Part shown: positions 26,182 to 34,796 of the stretch, in pieces
Position numbering within the stretch: the stretch's first letter is position 1
How the letters are laid out: every line of letters begins with the position of its first letter
Source: Arthrobacter sp. AFG20
Lineage (GTDB): Bacteria > Actinomycetota > Actinomycetes > Actinomycetales > Micrococcaceae
Reading direction: 5' to 3'
Length of the DNA stretch: 64,000 bases
Assembly: GCF_002892795.1 (NCBI RefSeq)
Contig: NZ_PJMC01000023.1
Location: 1 to 64,000 of the forward strand
Notes under the pieces: generated by a model
The model's database searches: none
What the model was told of the DNA's origin: nothing
What the model saw: the letters and a program-made list of their open reading frames with translations, nothing else
Position numbers and translations under genes: made by a program

Positions 26182-28977
26182 GTGAGTGAAACAACCAAAC
26201 CGGCCCCAATTCCGTCCACAACCCAGACCCTTCAGGACATTGCGGTGTCCTCGGCTGACGCCCCGTCGGTGTCGGCCACCCAGGCACCCGTCGTTCCCCT
26301 GACGGAGCAGCCCAGGCTTCTGGTGCTGGACGGGCACTCCATGGCCTTCCGGGCCTTCTTTGCCCTCCCGGCCGACAAGTTCTCCACCGCCCGGGGCCAG
26401 CACACCAATGCGATCCACGGCTTCACGTCCATGCTCATCAACCTGATCAAGGAACAGAAGCCCACCCACGTCGCTGTCGCTTTCGACGTCTCTGACGACA
26501 CCACTCACCGCAAGGCCGAGTACAGCGAGTACAAGGGCGGGCGCAACGAGACGCCCCGGGAGATGAGCGGCCAGATCGACCTCATCGACCAGGTCATGGG
26601 CGCGTGGGGCATCAAGACCATCAAGATGCCCGGCTACGAGGCGGACGACATCCTGGCCACGCTCGCAGCCATGGGTGAAAAGGCCGGCTTTGAAGTCCTG
26701 CTCGTGTCCGGTGACCGCGACGCCTTCCAGCTCATTACGGACAACGTGTTCGTGCTGTACCCGAGGAAGGGCGTCAGCGACATCCCGCGCATGGACGCCG
26801 CCGCCATCGAGGCGAAGTACTTCGTCAGCCCCTCCCGGTATTCGGACCTCGCGGCCCTGGTGGGGGAGACCGCTGACAACCTGCCGGGCGTTCCGGGAGT
26901 CGGACCCAAAACAGCAGCGAAGTGGATTAACCTCTACGGCGGCCTCGAAGGCGTGCTGGAACACCTCGATGCCATCGGCGGCAAGGTGGGGGACGCGCTG
27001 CGGGACAACGTGGACGCGGTCAAGCGCAACCGCAAGCTGAACCAGCTCCACACCGACCTTGACCTCCCGGTGACGCTGGACGAGCTGGCTGATCCGCGGC
27101 CGGACCAGAAGGCTGTCGAGGAGCTCTTCGACGAGCTCGAATTCAAGACGATCCGCACCCGCCTCTTTGATCTCTACGCGAGTGAGGCGCCTGCTCCGGA
27201 GCGCGAGCCCCTGGAGGCCAGGGACTTCGCCGCGCTGACTGACGCGGACTCGCTCCGGGCCTTCCTCGAGGCAGGGGCCGGACACCGGTCCGCCCTCGCA
27301 GTGGACGTGCTGCCCGGCCGGATCGGTGAGGACGCGGACGCGGTCGCCATCGTGCGGGACGATGCCGCCGCCTACGTGGACCTCACTGCGCTGGACGCCG
27401 ACGCCGAAAATGTGCTGGCCCAGTGGCTCCGGGACGCGGAATCCCAGAAGGTGATGCATGGCTACAAGGCTGCGCTGAAGGCGCTGGCCAACCGCGGGTT
27501 CGGCTTGGAGGGCGTGGTGGACGACACCTCCATCTCCGGGTACCTCATCCAGCCCGACCGCCGCACCTATGAGCTGGCTGAACTGGCCCAGTTCCACTTG
27601 AACATCCACATCACGCCCGAGGCCGCCAAGGCGGGCCAGCTGGAGCTGGCGTTCGACGACGACGCCGCGGCGTCCGGCGCGCTGGTCCAGGTGGCCGCCG
27701 TCGTCCATCAACTGAGCCGGTTCTTCGAATCGGAGCTGAAGGACCGGAAGGCCGAGGACCTGTTGGCCACGCTGGAGCTGCCGGTGGCCCGTGTCCTGGC
27801 GGACATGGAGAAGACCGGCATCGCCGTCTCCATGGAGCTGATGGACGAACAGCTGGCGGACCTGGCCAGGGTGATCGACGACGCCCAGGAACGGGCGTTC
27901 GCCGCGATCGGCCACGAGGTGAACCTCGGTTCGCCGAAGCAGCTGCAGACGGTCCTCTTCGAGGAGCTGCAACTGCCCAAGACGAAGAAGATCAAGTCCG
28001 GGTACACCACGGACGCCGCATCGCTGAAGAACCTGCTGGAGAAGACCGGGCATGAATTCCTGGTCCAGCTGATGGCCCACCGCGAGTCGGCGAAGCTGCG
28101 GCAGATGGTGGAAACGCTGAAGAAGTCTGTGGCGGAGGACGGGCGCATCCACACCACGTACGCCCAGAACGTGGCCGCCACCGGGCGCATCTCGTCCAAT
28201 AACCCGAACCTCCAAAACATCCCGATCCGCAGCGAGGAGGGCCGCCGCGTGCGAGGCATCTTCGTGGTCAGCGACGGCTACGAGTGCCTGCTGTCCGCGG
28301 ACTACTCGCAGATCGAAATGCGCATCATGGCGCACCTGTCCGGGGACGCCGGCCTGATCGAGGCCTACCGCGAAGGGGAGGATCTGCACCGCTTCGTCGG
28401 CTCGTCCATCTTCCACGTGCCGCCGGCCGAGGTGACCAGCGCGATGCGCTCCAAGGTCAAGGCCATGTCCTACGGCCTGGCCTACGGGCTGACGTCCTTC
28501 GGGCTGTCCAAGCAGCTCGAGATCTCGGTGGACGAGGCCAGGAACCTCATGAAGGACTACTTCGACCGGTTCGGTGCCGTGCGCGACTACCTCCGCGGCG
28601 TGGTGGACCAGGCAAGGGTGGACGGCTTCACCGCCACCATCGAGGGCCGGCGCCGCTATCTGCCGGACCTCACCAGCACGGACCGGCAGCTGCGCGAGAA
28701 CGCCGAACGCATCGCCCTGAACTCGCCCATCCAGGGCTCCGCGGCGGACATCATCAAGCGCGCCATGCTGGGCGTCCACTCGGAACTGGCTGCGCAGGGG
28801 CTCAAGTCACGCATGCTGCTGCAGGTCCATGACGAACTCGTGCTGGAAGTGGCCAACGGCGAACGGGAGGCAGTTGAAAAGCTCGTCACGGAGCAGATGG
28901 CCGCCGCCGCGGAACTCAGCGTACCGCTGGAAGTCCAGATCGGCGTCGGCACCAGCTGGTACGACGCCGGCCACTAG
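26182..28977 (+). CDS. polA: DNA polymerase I
   Basis: 931 residues. A divergent N-terminal tail of about 40 residues leads into the 5'-3' exonuclease (LLVLDGHSMAFRAFFALP; YEADDILATLA; NLPGVPGVGPKTA), a degenerate 3'-5' exonuclease domain (about 345-520), and the polymerase. Motif A is LSADYSQIEMR (about 704), B RSKVKAMSYGLAYG (about 755), C LQVHDELVLEV (about 880). The proofreading domain has lost the acidic pair (LAVDVLPG where FDTET is expected), as in mycobacterial PolA. It fills gaps after excision repair and replaces Okazaki primers. The GTG at 26182 follows TAGGCT by seven bases (leaderless); the frame is open further upstream on antisense thioesterase sequence. Confidence 0.96.
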   Translation: MSETTKPAPIPSTTQTLQDIAVSSADAPSVSATQAPVVPLTEQPRLLVLDGHSMAFRAFFALPADKFSTARGQHTNAIHGFTSMLINLIKEQKPTHVAVAFDVSDDTTHRKAEYSEYKGGRNETPREMSGQIDLIDQVMGAWGIKTIKMPGYEADDILATLAAMGEKAGFEVLLVSGDRDAFQLITDNVFVLYPRKGVSDIPRMDAAAIEAKYFVSPSRYSDLAALVGETADNLPGVPGVGPKTAAKWINLYGGLEGVLEHLDAIGGKVGDALRDNVDAVKRNRKLNQLHTDLDLPVTLDELADPRPDQKAVEELFDELEFKTIRTRLFDLYASEAPAPEREPLEARDFAALTDADSLRAFLEAGAGHRSALAVDVLPGRIGEDADAVAIVRDDAAAYVDLTALDADAENVLAQWLRDAESQKVMHGYKAALKALANRGFGLEGVVDDTSISGYLIQPDRRTYELAELAQFHLNIHITPEAAKAGQLELAFDDDAAASGALVQVAAVVHQLSRFFESELKDRKAEDLLATLELPVARVLADMEKTGIAVSMELMDEQLADLARVIDDAQERAFAAIGHEVNLGSPKQLQTVLFEELQLPKTKKIKSGYTTDAASLKNLLEKTGHEFLVQLMAHRESAKLRQMVETLKKSVAEDGRIHTTYAQNVAATGRISSNNPNLQNIPIRSEEGRRVRGIFVVSDGYECLLSADYSQIEMRIMAHLSGDAGLIEAYREGEDLHRFVGSSIFHVPPAEVTSAMRSKVKAMSYGLAYGLTSFGLSKQLEISVDEARNLMKDYFDRFGAVRDYLRGVVDQARVDGFTATIEGRRRYLPDLTSTDRQLRENAERIALNSPIQGSAADIIKRAMLGVHSELAAQGLKSRMLLQVHDELVLEVANGEREAVEKLVTEQMAAAAELSVPLEVQIGVGTSWYDAGH

Positions 28978-28992
28978 CCTAGGCTCGGGGTT

Positions 28993-30303
28993 GTGTCTGA
29001 TCTGAGTGCTGACTATGAAATCCGTCGGTTCCAAGCGGCGGCCAAAGACGATCCTGCGTACGCGGAGTCGGTTGCCTGGATGCGGGCGGTAGCCTTCGGC
29101 TTCCACGATGCCCGGCGCAGCGACGAACGGGTGGACAAGAGCATCGAGCTGCAGCGCACGGACGGGCGCGTCATGACCGGGGTGTACCAGGCCGGAACGG
29201 TGGCCCGCCACTCGCTCGGAGCCGACGTGCCCGTTGCCACCTTCGGGACCATGACCAAGACACTGAACATCGGCTTTGGCCGCCTGCTGGACACCCGGCT
29301 GGTGACCGCCGTGACGGTCCGCACCTCACACCGGCGCCGCGGCCTGCTGCGCCGCATGATGGGGGAGGACCTGGCCCTGGCCCGGGAGGAAGGCCTCGCG
29401 ATGGCAGCCCTCACGGCGTCCGAAGCCTCGATCTACGGCCGGTTCGGGTTTGGCGTGGCAACGTCCGAGCAGTCCATGAAGGTGGACACCACCGCGCGTT
29501 TCCGGCTCAACCACACCCCGGTGGGCAGCGTCGAGGTGGCCGACCCCAAGGTGCTGCTGGACCTGGCTCCGGAGGTCTTCGACCGTCTGCACCGCAGCAC
29601 GCCCGGATCCATCGGCCGGCACGAGTTCTACCGCCAGTTCGCCTCGGGATCCGTCAGCCGGGACGGGGGCGAAGACCCGAAGGTCAAGGTGGCGCTCCAC
29701 TACGGGCCCGGCGGCGACGTGGACGGCTACGTCTCGTACAGGTTTGCCGGTTGGTCCAGCACCCCGTACACCATGGAAGTCGTGGACCTGGTCGCGGCAA
29801 CCGGGGCGGCGTACCTCGAGCTGTGGCAGTACCTGGCAGCCATCGACCTGGTGGACCGGGTCACCTGGGAGGAAGCGCCGGTGGACGATACGCTGCGGTG
29901 GGCCCTCGAGGATGCGCGCTGCGTGGAGGCCTCGGAAGCGCGGGACATGCTCTGGCTGCGGATCCTCGACGTGAAGCAGGCCTTGGAAGCCCGCCACTAC
30001 CCCGCCGACGGGCGGCTGGTGCTGAAAGTTGCCGACCCGCTCGGGCTGACCGGCGGCACCTTCACGCTGGACGCTGACGGAGGCGGCGCAGTGGTCACGG
30101 CCGGAGGCGGCGGCGCGCCGGCCCTCCGTGCACCTGACCTCGAGCTGGATGTCGCGGCGCTGTCCGCCATTTACCTGGGCGGGGTCAGCCCCGTGACCCT
30201 GGCGGCGTCGGGACGCATTCTGGAGCACACACCGGGCGCGGCGTTCCGCGCCGCCCGGATGTTCGCCGTCGAACGTCCGCCGCACTGCCTGACGCATTTC
30301 TAG
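28993..30303 (+). CDS. Eis-like GNAT-family N-acetyltransferase
   Basis: 436 residues with the tripartite arrangement of the Eis family: an N-terminal GNAT domain with the acetyl-CoA loop TVRTSHRRRGLLRRMM (about 105-120), a second GNAT-like domain, and a C-terminal sterol-carrier-like domain. The protein ends in Phe, as Eis does, where the terminal carboxylate acts as catalytic base. Eis enzymes acetylate aminoglycosides and other amines at several sites; native substrate unknown. TAGGCT lies seven bases before the GTG, so the gene is leaderless, and that box touches the polA stop codon region. A drug-resistance role is possible but not shown. Confidence 0.87.
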   Translation: MSDLSADYEIRRFQAAAKDDPAYAESVAWMRAVAFGFHDARRSDERVDKSIELQRTDGRVMTGVYQAGTVARHSLGADVPVATFGTMTKTLNIGFGRLLDTRLVTAVTVRTSHRRRGLLRRMMGEDLALAREEGLAMAALTASEASIYGRFGFGVATSEQSMKVDTTARFRLNHTPVGSVEVADPKVLLDLAPEVFDRLHRSTPGSIGRHEFYRQFASGSVSRDGGEDPKVKVALHYGPGGDVDGYVSYRFAGWSSTPYTMEVVDLVAATGAAYLELWQYLAAIDLVDRVTWEEAPVDDTLRWALEDARCVEASEARDMLWLRILDVKQALEARHYPADGRLVLKVADPLGLTGGTFTLDADGGGAVVTAGGGGAPALRAPDLELDVAALSAIYLGGVSPVTLAASGRILEHTPGAAFRAARMFAVERPPHCLTHF

Positions 30304-30307
30304 CGCT

Positions 30308-30337
30308 TTGACCCCGGTTGGCGCTTGCCACTAGAAT
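30308..30337 (+). promoter_or_regulatory. Promoter of rpsA
   Basis: A -35 TTGACC (30308-30313) and a -10 TAGAAT (30332-30337) spaced by 18 bases, the best housekeeping-type promoter in the window. It predicts a start near 30344 and an rpsA leader of about 150 bases. Confidence 0.65.
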
Positions 30338-30351
30338 AAACGGGCGTGTAC

Positions 30352-30448
30352 TACGTGCACGTATTTTCTTCAATCCACAAAATCAGGATGACCAGGCACT
30401 TCCCTGCGAAGTGCCCGCACCTGCGCCTGCGTTCCATAATGCAGGCGC
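30352..30448 (+). promoter_or_regulatory. Structured leader of rpsA
   Basis: Three inverted repeats fall in the predicted untranslated leader. They are the 12-base palindrome TACGTGCACGTA (30352-30363), an 8-bp stem GGCACTTC/GAAGTGCC with a five-base loop (30395-30415), and an 8-bp stem GCGCCTGC/GCAGGCGC with a ten-base loop (30423-30448). The rpsA start codon has no good Shine-Dalgarno, only GGAG about 11 bases away. A folded leader of this kind could carry S1 autoregulation, as known in E. coli; that link is inference. Confidence 0.5.
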
Positions 30449-30495
30449 GGCGGTTTGCCTGACCGAACAACTATCCACAACGGAGCCCCTACTAC

Positions 30496-31971
30496 ATGAC
30501 CATCACCTCCACCGAGAAGCCCGGTACCCCCGTAGTCGCGATCAACGACATCGGTACCGCTGAGGACTTCCTCGCAGCTGTCGACGCGACCATCAAGTAC
30601 TTCAACGACGGAGACCTCGTCGAAGGTACCGTCGTCAAGGTCGACCGCGACGAAGTTCTGCTCGACATCGGTTACAAGACCGAAGGTGTCATTCCCTCCC
30701 GCGAGCTTTCCATCAAGCACGACGTTGACCCCGGAGACGTCGTCTCCGTTGGCGATCAGGTCGAAGCCCTGGTGCTCACCAAGGAAGACAAAGAAGGCCG
30801 CCTGATCCTCTCCAAGAAGCGTGCTCAGTACGAGCGTGCCTGGGGCGACATCGAGAAGGTCAAGGAAGAAGACGGTGTTGTCACCGGTACCGTCATCGAG
30901 GTTGTCAAGGGTGGTCTTATCCTCGACATCGGTCTGCGCGGCTTCCTGCCCGCATCCCTCGTCGAGATGCGCCGTGTGCGCGACCTGGCTCCGTACATCG
31001 GTCAGCAGATCGAAGCCAAGATCATCGAGCTGGACAAGAACCGCAACAACGTTGTGCTGTCCCGCCGTGCATGGCTCGAGCAGACCCAGTCCGAGGTCCG
31101 CTCCACGTTCCTCAACAAGCTGGAAAAGGGCCAGGTCCGTCCCGGCGTCGTTTCCTCCATCGTCAACTTCGGTGCCTTCGTGGACCTGGGCGGCGTAGAC
31201 GGCCTGGTTCACGTTTCCGAGCTGTCCTGGAAGCACATCGACCACCCGTCCGAGGTTGTCGAAGTTGGCCAGGAAGTCACCGTCGAGGTTCTCGAGGTCG
31301 ACCTGGACCGCGAGCGCGTTTCCCTGTCGCTCAAGGCTACGCAGGAAGATCCGTGGCAGACCTTCGCCCGCACCCACGCCCTCGGCCAGGTTGTTCCGGG
31401 TAAGGTCACCAAGCTCGTTCCGTTCGGTGCGTTCGTCCGCGTCGAAGACGGCATCGAAGGCCTCGTTCACATCTCCGAACTGGCTGTCCGCCACGTTGAG
31501 CTGGCTGAGCAGGTTGTCTCCGTTGGCGACGAACTGTTCGTCAAGGTCATCGACATCGACCTCGAGCGCCGCCGCATCTCCCTCTCCCTCAAGCAGGCGA
31601 ACGAGGGCGTTGACGCCGACAGCACCGAGTTCGATCCCGCTCTGTACGGCATGGCCGCAGAGTACGACGAAGAGGGCAACTACAAGTACCCGGAGGGCTT
31701 CGATCCCGAGTCCAACGAGTGGCTTGAAGGCTACGAGAACCAGCGCGCCGCTTGGGAGCAGCAGTACGCTGACGCCCAGACCCGCTGGGAAGCCCACAAG
31801 AAGCAGGTTTCCCAGCACGCTGCCGACGACGCTGCAGCTGCAACGTCCGGTGAGAGCGACTCCGGCACCACCAGCTATTCCTCCGAGCCGGCTGCCACCG
31901 ATTCCGGTGCAGGCACGCTTGCTTCGGACGAGGCGCTTGCCGCTCTGCGCGAGAAGCTGACCGGCAACTAA
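30496..31971 (+). CDS. rpsA: 30S ribosomal protein S1
   Basis: 491 residues with four S1 RNA-binding repeats (about residues 35-110, 120-190, 208-278, 293-363), each with the GxVxxVxxFGAFVxL-type core, for example VNFGAFVDLGGVDGLVHVSEL. The C-terminal 120 residues are acidic and variable, as in other actinobacterial S1 proteins. It brings mRNA to the 30S subunit; leaderless messages, common here, depend on it least. Codon use is visibly more biased than that of neighbours, consistent with high expression. The gene has its own promoter, a structured leader and a strong terminator, so it is monocistronic. Confidence 0.97.
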   Translation: MTITSTEKPGTPVVAINDIGTAEDFLAAVDATIKYFNDGDLVEGTVVKVDRDEVLLDIGYKTEGVIPSRELSIKHDVDPGDVVSVGDQVEALVLTKEDKEGRLILSKKRAQYERAWGDIEKVKEEDGVVTGTVIEVVKGGLILDIGLRGFLPASLVEMRRVRDLAPYIGQQIEAKIIELDKNRNNVVLSRRAWLEQTQSEVRSTFLNKLEKGQVRPGVVSSIVNFGAFVDLGGVDGLVHVSELSWKHIDHPSEVVEVGQEVTVEVLEVDLDRERVSLSLKATQEDPWQTFARTHALGQVVPGKVTKLVPFGAFVRVEDGIEGLVHISELAVRHVELAEQVVSVGDELFVKVIDIDLERRRISLSLKQANEGVDADSTEFDPALYGMAAEYDEEGNYKYPEGFDPESNEWLEGYENQRAAWEQQYADAQTRWEAHKKQVSQHAADDAAAATSGESDSGTTSYSSEPAATDSGAGTLASDEALAALREKLTGN

Positions 31972-31998
31972 TTGCCTGGCACTAGCTAATTGCCACTG

Positions 31999-32041
31999 AA
32001 AAGGTGGCCGTCCCCGAGAGGGGGCGGCCACCTTTTTGTTT
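31999..32041. terminator. Bidirectional intrinsic terminator after rpsA
   Basis: A stem AAAAGGTGGCCG pairing with CGGCCACCTTTT around a 14-base GC-rich loop, followed by a T run on the plus strand and, read backwards, by T's on the minus strand. It serves rpsA and probably the convergent DJ-1/PfpI gene. Confidence 0.85.
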
Positions 32042-32062
32042 ACCGTTCTTGCCTGTGGAATG

Positions 32063-32629
32063 TCAGGCGGTCTGGCCGGCGTGCTCGCCTTCGGCGATCT
32101 CCTCCAGCACCTTGTTGTTGAATGCGGGAAGGTCGTCCGGCTTCCTGCTGGTCACGAAGCCCTGGTCCACCACGACTTCCTGGTCGCTCCAGTTGGCGCC
32201 CGCGTTCCGCAGGTCCGTGGCCAACGTGTGGTACGAGGTGAGGTTCCTGCCCTTGACGACGCCCGCGTGGATGAGCAGCCACGGTCCATGGCAGATGGCC
32301 GCCACCGGCTTGTGCTGCTCAAAGAAGCTGCGCGCAAAGGCCTGCGCATCCTTGTCCACCCTGAGGTGGTCGGCGTTCACCACGCCTCCTGGGATCACCA
32401 GTGCGTGGAAGTCCGCGGCGTTGGCGTCCTTCAGGGTCAGGTCGACGTCGAAGGTATCGCCCTTTTCGACGCCCTCAAAGCCCTGGAGCTTTCCGCTCTT
32501 CGGAGCCACCAGGACAGGTTCGCCGCCGGCGTTCTTGACGGCGTCCCACGGGCTGGTCAGTTCAACCTGCTCCACGCCGTCCGTCAGCAGGAACGCGACC
32601 CTCTTGCCGGTGATGTCGTGCTCTGACAT
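32063..32629 (-). CDS. DJ-1/PfpI-family protein (type 1 glutamine amidotransferase-like)
   Basis: 188 residues, a single DJ-1/PfpI domain. The nucleophile elbow is AAICHGPWLLIHAG (Cys about residue 115), paired with the early glutamate in the VEQVELTSPW segment. Bacterial members are described as protein/DNA deglycases, stress chaperones or peptidases, and which one applies cannot be read from sequence. The ATG at 32629 has GGAGGA three bases upstream. Single gene, sharing the terminator with rpsA. Confidence 0.88.
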   Translation of the reverse strand: MSEHDITGKRVAFLLTDGVEQVELTSPWDAVKNAGGEPVLVAPKSGKLQGFEGVEKGDTFDVDLTLKDANAADFHALVIPGGVVNADHLRVDKDAQAFARSFFEQHKPVAAICHGPWLLIHAGVVKGRNLTSYHTLATDLRNAGANWSDQEVVVDQGFVTSRKPDDLPAFNNKVLEEIAEGEHAGQTA

Positions 32630-32718
32630 GCGTCCTCCTTTTCCGTGTGGTGTCTTACACGTCCACCCTAGAAAAGCGCAAAGTCATAAGCAAGCTGATG
32701 ATTCTTCTCTGCCAGCCG

Positions 32719-33405
32719 TCAGTGCGGAACGTCAACCCACTCCGTGTCCTCGCGCTGCAGGGCCGCACTTCCGGCGGTCATGGCGGCCAGCCGGTCGGCC
32801 GCCGCAGCCAGGTCATCGGGCGCGTCCGGCAGTGCGAGGCGCAGCACCGTGGACCGGGCTTCGTAGCCGGTCTCCGCCATCGCATAGCCTGCGCTGCGCA
32901 GGTCGTTCTCGAGGCGCCCTGCCGCCGCGTGAGGTACCCGGACGGCACAGATGCGCAGCCGCCGGCGCTGCACCAGCGGTGCCAGCTCCAGCGCCGTCGA
33001 GACTGATTCGGAGTAGGCGCGTACCAGGCCGCCGGCTCCCAGCAGGATCCCGCCGAAGTAGCGCACGACGACGGCACTTACGTCGCTGAGGTCCGTCACC
33101 CCGGGTGCGGTTTCCCGACGGAGCAGGGCCTCCAGCATGGGGATCCCGGCGGTTCCAGAGGGTTCGCCGTCGTCGCTGGAACGCTGGATGTCCCGGTCCG
33201 GCCCCAGCACGAAGGCGGAGCAGTGGTGCCGGGCGTCATGGAACTCGCGGCGGAGTTCAGACACCAGCGCGCGGGCATCCTCTTCGGACCCCGCCCGGCG
33301 CAGGACGGTGATGAACCGGGAGCGCTTGATCTCGATCTCATGGCGGAAGCCGTCCCCGGCAGCCAGCGCGGTGTACGCGGACCGCCTGCTCTCTTGCTCT
33401 TGCAC
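32719..33405 (-). CDS. YigZ/IMPACT-family protein
   Basis: 228 residues. The N-terminal half is the UPF0029/IMPACT fold with the signature DDGEPSGTAGIPMLEAL, followed by VVVRYFGGILLGAGGLVRAYS; a second alpha/beta domain of about 70 residues resembling the EF-G C-terminal fold follows. Function in bacteria unknown; the eukaryotic relative IMPACT binds the GCN1 regulator of translation. The GTG start follows TAGACT by six bases, a leaderless gene divergent from coaE. Confidence 0.87.
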   Translation of the reverse strand: MQEQESRRSAYTALAAGDGFRHEIEIKRSRFITVLRRAGSEEDARALVSELRREFHDARHHCSAFVLGPDRDIQRSSDDGEPSGTAGIPMLEALLRRETAPGVTDLSDVSAVVVRYFGGILLGAGGLVRAYSESVSTALELAPLVQRRRLRICAVRVPHAAAGRLENDLRSAGYAMAETGYEARSTVLRLALPDAPDDLAAAADRLAAMTAGSAALQREDTEWVDVPH

Positions 33406-33498
33406 CGCCCAAGTCTAGTCGGGGCATGGGCCCACGCCGCCAGGGTTCCCTTGGCGAGCGGAGCGAGGTCAGGGGGCGGTGGGGATTAGTCTTGGGGA

Positions 33499-34734
33499 GT
33501 GCTGAAGATTGGGTTGACGGGCGGCATCGCCTCGGGGAAGTCCCTGGTGGCAACGCGCCTGGAGGAACTGGGGGCAGTGCTCGTCGATGCCGACGCGATC
33601 GCCCGTGAAGTGGTGGAACCGGGCACTCCGGGCCTGGCCGCCGTCGTAGAAGCGTTCGGCCCGGAGATCCTCGACGGCGAGGGGCGGCTCGACCGGCCAC
33701 GCCTCGGAGCCATTGTGTTCCAGGAGCCGGAACGGCGTGCGGAGCTCAATGGCATCGTCCATCCGCTGGTGCGGGAACGCGCCGCGGCGGTGATCGCGGC
33801 CGCGCCGGGTGACGCGGTGGTGGTGCAGGACATCCCGCTCCTGGTGGAAACAGGGCAGCAGAGGAACTTTCACCTTGTGCTGGTGGTAGATGCGCCCGAG
33901 GATGTCCGGCTGCAGCGCATGACCGGGCACCGCGGCATGACGGAAGTGGACGCCCGTGCACGAATGGCCGCCCAGGCGTCCCGCCAGGACCGGCTCGCGG
34001 CAGCGGACGTGGTCCTTCCCAACGCCGGCACGCGCGAGGAACTGCTGGCCGCGGTCGACCGGCTGTGGGAGGAGCGGCTCGTGCCCTTCTCGCGGAACAT
34101 CAGCAAGGCCGCGGTGGCCGGCCGCAGCGGCGCGCCCGTCCTGGTGGCCCCGGACTCCGACTGGCCGCGCCAGGCTGCCTGCCTTGCTGAGCGGCTGATG
34201 GCCGCCGCCCCGGAGGACGTGCTGGCCGTGGACCACATCGGGTCGACGTCCGTTCCCGGGCTCGAGGCGAAGGACGTCATCGACCTCCAACTCGCGGTCG
34301 CTGATCTCGCGACGGCAGACCGGATGGCGCCCCTGCTTGGTGCCGCGGGGTTCCCGCTCTGGCCGGGCGTTCTGATGGACAGCCCCCACGGGCGCTTTGA
34401 CCCCGCTGCCTGGTCCAAGCGCCTGCACGGCAACGCCGACCCCGCGCGTCCGGTGAATCTCCATGTCCGGGTGGCAGGTTCACCGGGCTGGCGCTTCGCC
34501 CTTTGCTTCCGCGACTGGCTTCGCGCCGACCCGGCCGCGCGGGAAAAGTATGCAGCGGAGAAGCGCCGGGTGGCCGCCCTGCATGCGTCCGACGCCAACA
34601 CGTCCGGCTACGCGGACGACAAAGAGGCCTGGTTCCGCGATGTCGGCGCTCCCGGAATGGAGCGGTGGGCCGAAAGCAGCGGCTGGCAGCCGCCGTCGTA
34701 CGTTTCCAGCTCCGCCAACGCGAGTCAGCGCTGA
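33499..34734 (+). CDS. coaE: Dephospho-CoA kinase fused to a GrpB/UPF0157 domain
   Basis: 411 residues, two domains. Residues 1-200 are dephospho-CoA kinase, with the P-loop GLTGGIASGKS at the start, followed by LVDADAIAREVV and the lid region; it catalyses the last step of coenzyme A synthesis. Residues about 205-405 are a GrpB-family nucleotidyltransferase-like domain (VDHIGSTSVPGLEAKDVIDLQ). The same fusion is known from Mycobacterium tuberculosis CoaE, where the second domain has been reported to aid folding or regulation. Leaderless: TAGTCT at 33487-33492, six bases, GTG. Confidence 0.94.
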   Translation: MLKIGLTGGIASGKSLVATRLEELGAVLVDADAIAREVVEPGTPGLAAVVEAFGPEILDGEGRLDRPRLGAIVFQEPERRAELNGIVHPLVRERAAAVIAAAPGDAVVVQDIPLLVETGQQRNFHLVLVVDAPEDVRLQRMTGHRGMTEVDARARMAAQASRQDRLAAADVVLPNAGTREELLAAVDRLWEERLVPFSRNISKAAVAGRSGAPVLVAPDSDWPRQAACLAERLMAAAPEDVLAVDHIGSTSVPGLEAKDVIDLQLAVADLATADRMAPLLGAAGFPLWPGVLMDSPHGRFDPAAWSKRLHGNADPARPVNLHVRVAGSPGWRFALCFRDWLRADPAAREKYAAEKRRVAALHASDANTSGYADDKEAWFRDVGAPGMERWAESSGWQPPSYVSSSANASQR

Positions 34735-34796
34735 ACCGAGTACAGCCCAAAGCGGAATCAGGAGTTCCTGTCAGTGGCCGGCTGTAGATTAGATGC

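Noticed and set aside
26128..28779. 883-codon open frame on the minus strand opposite polA
   Set aside because: Antisense shadow of polA.
30370..32031. 553-codon open frame on the minus strand opposite rpsA
   Set aside because: Mirror of the S1 repeats; no start signal or domain.
34735..34796. LexA box before uvrB
   Set aside because: No GAAC-N4-GTTC-like dyad was found in the gap.
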